A stretch of DNA of 64,000 nt from Eutrigla gurnardus (Eukaryota > Chordata > Actinopteri > Perciformes > Triglidae), in the NCBI GenBank assembly GCA_963514095.1, contig OY741268.1, positions 9,599,300 through 9,663,299 on the forward strand. The letters are read 5' to 3'. The translations under genes were made by a program, and so were the position numbers. Below are positions 48,629 to 60,500 of this stretch, piece by piece (the stretch's first letter is position 1; every line of letters begins with the position of its first letter). The notes beneath the pieces were generated by a model. The model searched no databases and was not told the origin of the DNA. It was given only the letters and a program-made list of their open reading frames with translations.

Positions 48629-49914
48629 CATGTGTATGGCGCTTTTGTGAGGTTACAGTGGCAGATCTTGTAACTTTGTGATCATGTTACACCAGTCGTA
48701 TTTTAATCATAGTGTAAGTATCTATTTACCGTTTCTTACCCTTTCACTTGAGTAATTGTGCATTCTCTAACGTCTATGTGTGGTTAGTTCATCCTGTACT
48801 AACACACCTGCTCATGCACAATAAAAGACGTGTTTTAATGTGACACTCTCTAGCTGTTTCTGTTCTCCCTGCCTTGTTGTGGCATCCCTCTTTAAACCGC
48901 ACTCTCCCTCTGTCTGTAATCCTTTGGTATACTGGCCTTAGGGTGTGGACAAACACCAGAGCTACCTGGAGATTATATGAAGAGGACAAGGGCTTGTAGC
49001 AACTTGTAGCGATAGAGCTAATGCGCCGCAAATTACCTGAACATCAAAGTCCGAAGCAGATGACACAGTCGCAACTGTCAAAGATGAACCTGAAGGGGGT
49101 TACAGGCCTTTTTTACCCATGCTATTTCTTTTCTTTTCTTCACGGTTCCTTTCAGTCCAAAGATCAGTTTGTTAGTGACCTCTGAAGTAGTTTCTCATGA
49201 TCAAATTTCATTTTCAGCTTTGCCATATCTGTGACACACCCAGGTTCTGTATGGCATGCTCTGCTCAGACTTTTTAACCCCGTGTGGGAAATAACTGGCT
49301 GTCAGGTTTTACAGCTGCAGCATTATTCCTGAATCTAAATGTAAATGTGCCACGGGGACGTGACGACATTTACATGTATGTCGAAACAGTTTGTGAAAGA
49401 GACAGCCCAGGGGTCCTCCAGATGTCTTATATTCACAAGGGGAGTTTGAATCAAAGTGTAAATCAATCACAGTGAAACGGGTTGCCTATATTTCTGTCGA
49501 AACTGCGTCTGAAATGGAGGGATGACAGTATGCTGGCTGATCCAATTACATCCTACATCCCAGAGTAACAGGCTTTTACGGGCAGGCGGATACACAATTA
49601 CATTTTTCAGGCCCATGCTGAATATTCAAACGTCTACACTTACTGTCACAAAGCTGGAAGGTTAGGCTGCTCAGACAACAGGCTAAGATTATGTTTTAAA
49701 GGAGCAGTAATTCACTTTACAATGAAAGACTTGCTGTATAAGCAACATTTTAAATTATGCCGATTCCTTGCACAATATCTTTTTGTGAAATACAGAATTC
49801 CATTCAAACATCTACTGTGTGTGTTTTTAAAAAGGACACCTGCAATACCACTGAAAACCAGTACACTTTTAACTGGTGATTGTGATGTTCAATTGTATTG
49901 TTTTATAGAATTAC

Positions 49915-50226
49915 CTGTTTTGGGATCCACGTCAAAGTACGTGCGGTGAGATTCCAGCATCTGGAAGGACAGCTTCCCCTCAGACGATGTGTCCACATCT
50001 TTGGCCGACACCTGGATGACGGACATGACCTTGTCCACGTTCTCCTGGACGGATGTGAAATACACCGGCTGAGAAAGTTCTGGAGCATTGTCGTTAACGT
50101 CAAGGACCTCCAGGAAGACGTGAGTCCAGGAGATCAGAGGCTCAGTTCCCAGATCAGTGACGTAGACAGAAAGCCAGTAGTGAGGCATCGTCTCACGATC
50201 CAACGGCTCCTTTGTACGAATCACAC
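49915..50226 (-). CDS. fat2: fat2 coding exon 2: end of cadherin repeat 10, start of 11
   Basis: 312 bases. The acceptor is tctcag before GTGTGATTCG and the donor is ACAG|gtaatt. It begins and ends in phase 1 and reads VIRTKEPLDRE, then LDVNDNAPELSQPVYF, then DVDPKTG. It joins EETG of the preceding exon to VIRTKEPL and so completes the strand between two conserved glycines. This matches the layout of human FAT2 (TGMIQTLAPLDRE). The coding strand has no interruption. Confidence 0.92.
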
Positions 50227-51267
50227 CTGAGACAAATGAAAGGGTGGGAAATGACTTCAGCACAGCAGTACTTGTTTCATAATGCTACCGTGCCTCAGGG
50301 ATGAATCAAGTATAAGTTTAATCAATTTTATATTTAATAACTCTAACCACCCCTGAGGAAATATCAATCACAATGACAATTTCATCTAGCTTTTGCTGTA
50401 AACGCCCCAGAGGAAACATTGTGTTGTACTGCTACATTTACAATGCTGCAGAGATTATGTGTCAACGTGGTATAAACATGACATTGTACTGACTTACAAA
50501 AACCTTACTGCTTTACTGCAGATGCTACCTTGACCTGATCTTTGATCTGCAGAGAGATGAATAGTTCTGCCACTCATCCATTGTCGAATACAAAAATATG
50601 CAGTATGTTCAGATTGAAATGGCATCCTGTCATTCTTGACCATGAAAACAACCGTTGTTAAAACAATCTCACCAACAGGGTCCATTGGTAGAAATGTCTT
50701 GTGCTTTTGATGATAGCACATGGTCTTCATCGGCAAAGAGATTTTGCCCAGTTGTCATGTAAATGTGTGTATTCACATATCTTAAGGACATGTGGTCCTT
50801 TAAGTTTGCAAACTGCTGATTCCAAGGCCAAGTATTAGATTAACTTTCAATATCCATGTCAACATTGATGATCTCCAATACAAAAAACAAATGCTACTAC
50901 TAATACAAATAATAATAATAAAATAATCATAACATTATCTCTTATGATGAGCTAATTTAATCCAGCACTATTTCCTGGAGACAAGTAATTTCCACTAATA
51001 TGTGCTTGTTGCTCGGCTATATTATAAATGTTATTAAGGCTGCTAAGACTTTAAAAATGCAATCCACCATAGAAAATCTTCTATTTCTAATTGTAATAAT
51101 CCCATTGATCACCCACATAAGGCAAACAGGAGCACTATAAATGAGTCAAACTATGCCTGCAGGATGTTTTTAAATTGATATAAACTAATTACATGTTTGC
51201 ATTTTCAACCAAGTGTAGATAAAGAGAAAGAATACTTTCTGTTTATAATTTAAAAAAAAGGTTTTAC
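50227..51267. other. fat2 intron, 1.0 kb
   Basis: AT-rich intron between coding exons 1 and 2, with a short (AAT)n stretch at 50909-50925. No gene is seen. Confidence 0.8.
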
Positions 51268-54200
51268 CCGTTTCTTCGTCAATGGCGAAAACTCCAAGAC
51301 CAGATCCTTCATGGATGTGGTACCGGACAACTCCATCTCTGCCCAGGTCCTTGTCTGAAGCTGTAAGCGTGACCACTGATGTCCCCACAGCTGCATCCTC
51401 CATCACTCCGGCTTCATACACAAACTCTGAGAGCACAGGCCTGTGGAGGTTCTCATTGACATCCAGAACGTGAATCTCTACAAAGCAGGAGGAAGAGAGG
51501 GAGCGAGGGAGGCCGTGATCCACAGCCCGGACTGTGAGGTTGTAAATTGGTCGCCTCTCAAAGTCCAGCTCCCTCTCGAGGATCAAGGCACCCGTGGAGG
51601 AGTCGAGGTGAAAGATCCCACCCTCTGTATTCTTAAGGTTGTAGGTGACAAGGCCTCCGCTGCCCAAGTCCAAGTCAATACTCTCAACCCAGACGAGGAG
51701 GGTGCCCACAGGTACATCCTCTGGAACTTTTATTTTGTACACTTTGGGAACAAACTTGGGTGGGTTGTCATTTATGTCTTGCAGGACCACCACAAGGTCA
51801 ATCATGGAGAACAACTGAGGGCCGATTTTGGCTTGGTCTCTGGCTTCGATCCTGAGGTCGTGCCTGGGTGAGGTTTCTCGATCCAAACCACTCGTCACCG
51901 TCACCTCGCCAGTCACTTCATCAATGCTGAACATGTCGGTAGACGTCAGTAGGGAGTACTGGACATTACCACTCGTATCTATGTCGGGATCTGTTGCACG
52001 AGCTGTAAAAATTATGGAGTCCACCTCTGTATTTTCAGGTACATGTATCACGTATCTGGGTTGATCAAAAACAGGAGGATTATCGTTGACGTCTATGACG
52101 TTCACAGCAACAAACTTCCACGCAGATGTTTGTGGCATTCCCAAATCATAAACAGTAATGTTCAAAATGTAGAACTCTTTACTCTCTCTGTCTAACAGAC
52201 AGACTAACTGAAGGTCACCAGAGAAAATGTCAATGGAGAAACAGCCGTTCTCATTCCCACTTGATATGGCGTATACCAGCTTACTGTTGAACCCAGTGTC
52301 AGCGTCCGTTGCCTTGAACTGAATTATTGTGGAATTCAGTGGATGGTCCTCAGCCAAGTCGATTGAACCTGGGAGGCTCAAGTCAAACTTGGGAGAATGT
52401 CGGTTGGTGATGTGAATATCAGAGAACGTGTCTTCCTCTTGATTACCTAAAATGGGCTTGATTGACTCAATCAGTTTATCAGTCAGCCGCTTGAAGACGC
52501 CCGTTTCCTGGCAGCGGAGCGTTGGATCATCTCCTCTGTTAGTGACAGTTACCCTGATAAGTGAAGCTTCAGAGGAATGTTTGCCATCCGTGGCTACAAC
52601 TCTCAGGTTGAACGAAGCTGCTCGCAGGGGAATCGGTTGCTTAAGGGTGACGGCTCCTGACACCGTGTCAATACCAAATACTTGAAGCTCATTTCCCGAC
52701 TCAATGACATACCGCAGCTGCTGCAGCTCGTCTACATCAATGGCTGACAGCTCAGCGATTGTGTGTCCCACGGGTAAATCTTGAGGTACGGTGGTGTTGC
52801 AGCCCACCCTCTCGAAAAGAGGGACATTATCGTTGATGTTGTTCAGGGTTATTGTGACGGGGCATTCACTGACCTGACTGAACGGGCTGCCGCTGTCCAA
52901 TGCCCAAACTCTCAGGTGGTAGCGCCGTCTCATCAGCTCGAAGTCCAAGTGTTCGGAGGTGGAAATGACACCTGTGAATGGGTCTATTATGAAAGGTAAG
53001 AGGCCTGCGTTAGCAATAGCATAAGTCACAAAGCCGTTTTTCCCTTGATCTTTGTCTGTGGCAGCTACTTTCAAAACGCTGCTGCCAACAGGGGTGTTTT
53101 CCTCCAGTGTGGCCTGGTAGGAGGTTTGGGTGAATTGTGGGCTGTTGTCGTTTTCATCGGTTATCTCAATCACTATGTGAGTCTCGGCTTCACCGTGATT
53201 GGCCACTACGTCAAACTCATATCGCTCCTTTCTCTCATAGTCAAATTTCTCTGTTGTTATGATAATTCCTGTTTTGGGATTTATCTTGAATTTGGTGCTG
53301 TCTGGATTATTTTTGATGCTGAAAGTAACATTGTAAGGCACAGAGGTGACCAAAACCTTAACCACGTAAGTGTTCGGAGGTGAAAACTCACTCAGTGTGA
53401 CAATGTAGGTGTCCTCTAAAAACGCCAACGGGCTGTAATGATACGCCGGAACGTGAATTAGTGTAATTGGAGAGAATAAATGTGGGAAGCTCCGGTCCCT
53501 GGCTTGAAGAGACAGATTTAACCCAAAAGGGGTTTGAGACCACATAATCCTCTTTGTAGAGATCACTTGGAAGTTGCTGCCCTGCACACCTAAGGGGATT
53601 ATCTCAAAACACTTGTGAGGATCCCCTCCAACAATATTGAGGGATTTCACGGGCTTAACTCCTGCTTCCACGTGGACATTGATCGTTATTCTGCCATCTC
53701 TAGAGATTGTTGGTTTGGGTGGAGGTGTGATAACTGGAGACCCCATGGGCATGTTTTGTACATTTATTGTAACCCTGGCAACATTACCAAATTTTTGAAC
53801 ACCTGATATCTTCTTTGTCCTGTCTTCAGCTAAAACCGTGAGGTCGTACCTCTCTGCACGGGTGTGATTTAGCATCTTGACAAGGCTGATAGTGCCCGTG
53901 AAAGGGTCAACAACAAAAGGATGAGCTCTGCTGGTGAAAGAGTAGTAAAACTGAGCGTTGCTCCCAATATCAGCATCTGTAGCACTGACCCTCACTACAC
54001 TTGACTTAAGTGGAGCATCCTCCCTGATGGCCTCGTTGTACGAGGCAGGATAGAAAAGAGGCTTTAGGTCATTGGTGTCAAGCACCTGAACAAACACTTT
54101 CGTCTTTGCCTGGAATTCAAAAGTCTTTTCAGTTGCCGCCACAGTGAGAGTGTAAGTGTCCCTGACCTCCCTGTTGAGGAGTGCCGAGTAACTAGTGCGT

Positions 54201-54520
54201 GTTTTGATCCTGAGGAAGCAGAAATCTCCAACCTGGACTGCCTCTGCTTGGAAAAGTTCATCTTCATCGCCTGAGACAACATCATATTTGATATCCCAAA
54301 GCACATCTGTCACTTCGATGCCCATTTTCACCGGCGTTTCAACGAACGTCCGCGGAGCAGAGTTCTCATTTATGGTGGCGTTGTAGAGATGATGTGTGAA
54401 CCTCAGTGGCAAGCTGTCTTTTCCTTTCCCCATACTCCCCTGACACCTTGCCACGTGCAGGAGGACAGATAATACAGTAATGAGAGTTGTTCCTAAAGCT
54501 GCCATCTTTGGTACCTCCAT
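51268..54520 (-). CDS. fat2: fat2 coding exon 1: signal peptide and cadherin repeats 1-10 (part)
   Basis: Giant first coding exon, 3,253 bases, residues 1-1084. The acceptor is a pyrimidine tract plus cccag at 54534-54540, so the exon itself starts at 54533 with 13 bases of 5' leader. The first ATG is at 54520 (MEVPKMAALG). A second in-frame ATG at 54505 (MAALGTTL) has a better context (A at -3, G at +4) and would align more closely with the human start, so either is possible. Residues ~8-26 form a hydrophobic signal peptide ending VARC. Nine complete cadherin repeats follow, plus the first half of the tenth. The third (about residues 257-370) is degenerate and lacks the DxNDN linker. The sixth has an extended, cysteine-bearing linker (RCQETGVFKRL), a feature shared with FAT1 and FAT2. 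The donor is at 51267-51266 after ACG G, in phase 1. Confidence 0.93.
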
Positions 54521-54533
54521 GAGATCCTCAGAC

Positions 54534-57500
54534 CTGGGAAAAGAAAAAAGAAAGGAACAAATAAATATCATGTAAATATACTATAAAACAGGCAAAAGAA
54601 GATGCCTTTATAAAGTAAAAAGGTTTCTTGAGTAAAAAGTCTTGTCTGTTTGGATTTGCCTATCTGCAGAAAAACAAGTAAGACTTGTACCTACACAATT
54701 TTGTAAATAGACTAATCATTTCCCCCAAGCTCCAAAACGAATATAACATGACACAGCAGCAGAGGAGAGGCCTGTGGAGAGGTATCTGACTCCTGTCCCA
54801 ACTTGCCCTGACTGAGAAAAAGAAGGCAATGTGAAACAACACATTGTTTCAGTGCCAGAAAGTTGCCTCGGAGCCCCTTTAGCCAGGTAACACTCTAAAC
54901 CCTTCCCATAATTATTCCTTTGTCATATAACAGGAAAAAAAAGTACTCGTCAAAATAACTACTTCTAAGTCTTTGTCATCACTGAGCTATGAGGGGGATT
55001 TGTAGTTTGATGACTTGGTATCATGCAGATGACAGTGGGGGTTCAGTCCTGATCCAACTGTAAACTGCCGCATGTGTACTGAAGGTCTAAGCTGGTGATT
55101 GCTGTGTGTGTATTAGATGTCCCTGAAGGCATGAGCCACCGAATTGCTGCTTTCCTAATCAACAAAGGATCAAGATCCCACACTGCTGGAATTTCAATAT
55201 CTCTTTTACGGGGGAGATGTGGCCAGAATGGCAGCATGAACACCGGAACAATTTTAGATCAGTAACGGGAATAAAATTGAAGCGTCTCAGATGAAAACCA
55301 CCACCATGAAGATTTAACATTTACATTGCTTGTTAAACAACAACACTGCGTTTAATTGGACCGCATTTGTTCTTTAAACTTTTTCTTACAGTCTACTCCA
55401 AACAAAACGCCATATAAAATTACTTCTGAAAGGGTGGATATTGGATGATCTTAAAATAATGTATGCAAGACTTTCACATTAGAGTCTGTTTTGCTGTCTA
55501 CTACATATACTATTTTATTTTCAATAAATTAAACTTAAATATATTTTCTGATTTAGCCTCACTTTCGGTTTCCTTCGGAGCAGATTCAACCGTGAGAAAA
55601 TGCCATCATATTCCCCTTTAATCTAATCTATATCATCATCTGTGTTATCCATACTTCAGTGTTGTAGCTATGGTGGCATAACTGATGTTATCATAATCCC
55701 ATTACTTTGAACTGACCTCAGGATTTAGCATTCCCTGGCTAAGCCAAATCTTTGTCAACACTTGAGAGACGTGGAAAAAAGTCGAGTACATTTACACATC
55801 ACATTTTTCTTCCACAGTGATGTTGCTGTGCACACTTGAAACAGTCTGTGGCAGAATCAACAAATTTCATCTTTTTACTGAAGTACATTAATTGTATGAT
55901 AAGGCTGATATTCTCAAAAATAAATTCCCATACAGCCAAACTGCATTGTCAATGACATACTTCTCCCGGATTACCTTTATTTTGATTTACTTTTTTACAA
56001 TCAAAAGGCCACGGAGCACTGTGTAGCGAGAAGGTCGGTGGATCAAACGGGAGTTTCACCAAGCCGTGTTTGTGTCCCGTGTGAAACTTTTTAAACCCAA
56101 ATCATGATCTTTTACTAAACCTAATCAAGAAGTTTTGTAAACGAAACATAAACATAATTAAGAATGCAGTTTTGAAGCACAGCCAGAGGTGAAACCGCTT
56201 TCATTTACACGTTATTTAGAAATGTTGATATGAATGGTTGGTTCGACACATTCTTGAGGCTGCACCCTTTGCATGCGGATTTATTGCCTTTTAATGAACA
56301 CCGTAAGCGGAAAAGATCACAAGAAACATGGAAATTGCGAGGCAAGACGATGCACGACCACATCACGCCAGCTCAGATTTCACACCGCCCAGAACTGACA
56401 GAGAGAACTGCAGGGCAGAACGCTTTGCCCTTCACTGCCACTCTGACAGCCTGTTCACAACTAAAAGCAATCTACACAGCACAGTCTGCAGGGCAGAGAG
56501 AGAGAGAGAAAAGATATTATCTACCATGCTTTTACTTACCTTTTCACTCCTCTGCAAGAAATACTCATTCAAATAGAATTATGAAGAAGAATCTTAACTA
56601 TTTGACCCCATTGTGAGCCCATTATAACCCTAAATCAAACACACAAAGGTTCGAGATGAATGATGCCTTCATGTTGTGCCGAAAAAGCTATGGATGAGGT
56701 GTTGTACATTATCTCACAGTTTATATGGGTCTATGAAAACAGCTCTTATATGATGCAGAGAACCTTCAGGTCTGTGTCTCCAGGTAGACTGGCGCTGGGG
56801 CTTTCAGTGGAGGGTGACAGGCATGTGGGATTTTATCTCCACTTGGTGATAGATAATCAGATTATGAACGTCCGGGTCACTATTTGGGTTTCGGAAGAGA
56901 TTTAAGGCATTTTGTAATCCACACTTTTCTGCAGTGTCACTTTTCTATCTTTTCCATCTGTGAGGCTGGATTAAAATAGGCATAATTTAGAGTAGGTGCA
57001 GACACTTCACATGTGGTACTTGGGGGGTGGGGGGGGGGGGGGGGGGGGGGGGGGTGGATGTTCATTAGTATAAAATATCACAGGTATCACTGCATCAATA
57101 CATTAAGAAGTGGACTATTTATTTTGAAAGACACTGTGTCTGGTTTCTTGATGAGAACACGTGCTAAGCATATAAATCTGTATTTGCACATTGATCTCAG
57201 CCTCAAAGATATGGATGGACAGGATTGGCATAATGAGGTATAAAGTAATCCTGAGTGTAGAAAGGTTTGAAAGAGATTTTATTTTGTAATTAAAAAAAAA
57301 AAAAAAAACTCTCCGGACTCAACAAATCTCTGTAAATTCAAATGTCTCAAGTAGCAATTTAAGAGTGCAATCCAGGTTAACTCAATCTTCCTCAAGTTAG
57401 AAACACAAGACTCCCAAGTGATGTAGCAAATAGTCAGTTTAATCAAGGCCATCACTTTCAATTATGTCAATTTGTTTCTGAGAAGTCATGCCTGTTTCAA

Positions 57501-60500
57501 ACCAAACACTGTGCCAAAGTTGCCCAATCTGTCTAAAACTGACCTAGAATGTTAAAGTGATTTCATTTAAAATGCTGAATATTTTCAAGTGCAATTTTAA
57601 ACTTCAGCTTGTCGTAAGCATTGCATACGAGAATCTTAAAGGTTGTCTAATTGACACATTAATATAACAGCAACAACCAACTACATTTACATAGACAATT
57701 ATTGAGTTGAGTAAATACATACTGTGTAGTAATTTCTACCTGAACAGAGAGTTAAGTCATACTCCCTCAGTGTGTGTTGGAATCCAAGCTCCTCTGTTCT
57801 TTGTTTACCTAACCAAGACGGCCACGCATTTCTTTTGTTTGCGTGCTGCTAGCTCACTGCGCTCATACAAGTTACAGATAACCTTTAAGCTCCATAAACA
57901 GATGGTTCTTACTGAAATGCACATAGAAAGTCATGTTTTTTTCTGCACAAATGCTTGTACCGTTGAGCTTTTCAATGAATCCAGACCTAAAGTGCTGTAA
58001 TTGGCCATCTACAGCGGACGGGCCGAGTCATTGGTTGGTCTGTGTGGTGCCAGAATAATTCAGTTTGGTCTGGTAATGTCAGACAAGGTTTGTGCATCCC
58101 CCTCAGTTGATTTATAACTGGCAATATGATTTAATTTTTATGAAACTTTCCATTCATATAAAACAGTGCAAGAGATAAACTACTGTCATCGTAAGAACAT
58201 TTGTCTTATTGAAAGAAACTACCGATGACCAAGAGCTCTTTGAGTGAGGTTATAGAGCATCAAACACTATTTGGCAACCTCATAACTCAAAGGAGAACTA
58301 CTTATACAAATATGTGTTCAGGTAGTGTTTCTCATGAAGCTTAAATAAAGGTGAAGCAGCAGCTAAAGCCTTTGGTGATCAAGCAGAGGAGGGTTGATGG
58401 GGAGTAGGCGATGAAGATGAATTACACACACAGAAATATTATTCATTCCATTTGTATCTAATGAACGCTGTCAGGCATGTAATGAAACCAACAAATCAGC
58501 ATTACTTGCCTCATCATCACACACAGGTAGATATTGTGGAAGTGAACCTTTTGTATTGCGCGCTTGGCTTTAATGGCCCTACATGGGAACTGAGCTGTAA
58601 ATTCCAATTTGTATGCCAGAGTCTGGATGATCAAACCTGCATTGATTTTCCTGAACTCAAAAGCTGAATTTTTACCAAATCTACAAACTCTACTATTGCA
58701 GGCAAGAACTTCATTTAACACTTCTATGAAATCTTTTTTAGGATTTTTTTATGTTTGATATCAGCCGTTAAACTCTGAACCTGAAACTGAGATTGAATGG
58801 AAACATTACTGTTTTCACATGAACATCCAGTGCTGCTTCTGCTGCTGCTGAGGTCAGCCTGAATGTGTAGTTACACACCATTTCAATCAGTCCCACATCA
58901 TCACACAGGCACGCCTCCCTCCCTGTCTGAGCTCCAGGTAGCAACCTGCAGCCACATGTTGAGCTCCAGCTTCCTGGATCACATTTCACCAACACCCCTA
59001 TGGCTCCCAGTACAGAGCACCACCTCCGTCTGTCAGTGGGACATGACTGAGCAGCTATAGCTGCTGGAAGCTCAACAGTCCTCAACAGGGAGGTTTTTTG
59101 AGGGGCTTGTCTTCTCCACTTCTCCAATGAGAGAACCAAGTGATAAGAAAGTGTATTACAGTTATATCAGCATGTATCGGTGGGGCTCAGCACCAACTTT
59201 TAAAATGGGGCTGACACACGTCAGCTTTATGTTGCCGAAACTCAAAATATCATGCTGCTTTTAGTCATTTTATTTTGAGTTATTCAGATACTATGCAGTT
59301 AAACGTAAGCTTATCAGTAAAAAAGATGACATTTAAGAATAAAAGCTTTATTCCTGTAAATGAACAAAATTCTTTCTAGTTTGTTTTCTACAGTGCAGAC
59401 TACAGTATAATGTTCCATCCAGCTCAAAGATGCCGGGATACTTCGCCTGCGGAGAACTGTATGTTTTTCGTTTACGTTCCTCTGGTTCTCAGTTCAATCA
59501 ACTTGCACACGAGTTTGTGATCTTGATGGGTTGGTTGAACTTTTCACCCTGCATATAATATATTCATATGTCAAATATCAATATTGGCCTCAACAAGTCT
59601 AAACTTCTTTCTTGTCAAATGCATAAATCCTGGTGTTGCAACAGAGACAACAGACCCCTACGAAAACAATGGAAGCTAAAGCCAAGAATCACAGTGGAAA
59701 AGTGAACCACCTCATCACCTAGTCACCTGATCGAGACAGAAGACAATGAAATCAAGGAATAACACTGTTATTCACTGTTACAACTATGAAAAATATAAAT
59801 CACTATGCGTACAAATTCAGTATAGCTTTGCAGCAGAGCTTGTTAAGGATGTGCTAACATACTCTACTAATGTTAGCTCCACACATTTTAGAAACTTAAC
59901 GTTTCAGAAACGTATATCTATTCGGGTAACAAGCGTTACTATTTCAATGTTTAACCATGAACCGATGAAGAAAACCTCAAACTATAGCATGACAGTGTAT
60001 GAAGCAGAGCCGCATAGATTTTGTTACTCGGTTGGAGCCGATGCTAAGCTATGACTCATCAGTCTGTGTTTGAGGGGGAGGACTCCCAAAGCTCTCATTT
60101 ACAGAGAAAAACAGGCATGTAGGTTTGACTACCAATTATAGCTAACCTAATATAATAGATAGAGAGTAGATAGATACTATTAGTAGAAACAGTCAAATCA
60201 GAAAAAAAGTCCTTGCTAGTTGTAGCTCTTGGTGTGTCTGTTCTTTGCCTGATCTCTTCACCGTCACCTTTTACCTACTCATCAGTGCTGAATGCAAATT
60301 ACTTTCAGCCGCACAGAGCACTTCACTCACTGTAAAAGTAGTCACCCATTTCCTGTGTGATGACTATTGCAACACAGACATGTTGAATCCTGGATCCTGA
60401 TTGCTGCCACTCTGGTTTTGTAAACCCCGAGACTTTTTATAATAAAAGGGCAGGGAATGTGGTTTGATCAGAGAGCCGACAGCACACAACAGGCCTGGCC

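Larger units (their letters stand above)
42268..49914. other. fat2 intron, 7.6 kb, rich in mobile elements
   Basis: Intron between coding exons 2 and 3. In order it holds (CA)n 42352-42375, (GT)n 43594-43651, a hAT-like end (44600-44718), a LINE fossil (44716-45175), a hAT-like element with target duplication (45222-45987) and a Tc1-like relic (48013-48628). No cellular gene is recognised. Confidence 0.85.
1471..54533 (-). other. fat2: fat2 gene, 5' three quarters (16 coding exons; 3' end outside window)
   Basis: Large single-pass adhesion receptor of the Fat-like cadherin family. In the family it acts at the cell surface in cell-cell adhesion, planar polarity and collective migration; vertebrate FAT2 is known from squamous epithelium and cerebellar granule-cell fibres. 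The sequence shows 16 minus-strand exons whose GT-AG junctions join in one open frame of 3,342 codons: a signal peptide, then about 32 cadherin repeats with LDRE, DxNDNxPxF and DxD motifs. Human FAT2 is about 4,350 residues, so roughly a quarter is missing past base 1, including the laminin-G, EGF, membrane and cytoplasmic parts. Two giant exons flank a set of small ones, as in other FAT genes. Assignment to FAT2 rather than FAT1/FAT3 rests on remembered diagnostic stretches (AVFDNTTV, RDQEIPVKRNF, VTCYIT, GFVTYAIA). Any 5' non-coding exon is not identified. Confidence 0.9.

Noticed and set aside
51443..51871. Plus-strand 142-codon frame
   Set aside because: Antisense to the first giant fat2 exon.
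58768..59139. Minus-strand 123-codon frame upstream of fat2, considered as a 5' exon or separate gene
   Set aside because: No recognisable domain, no signal peptide, and no splice donor context that I could link to the fat2 acceptor at 54534.
59746..60054. Plus-strand 102-codon frame
   Set aside because: No recognisable family, no splice or promoter context; composition like the surrounding non-coding DNA.
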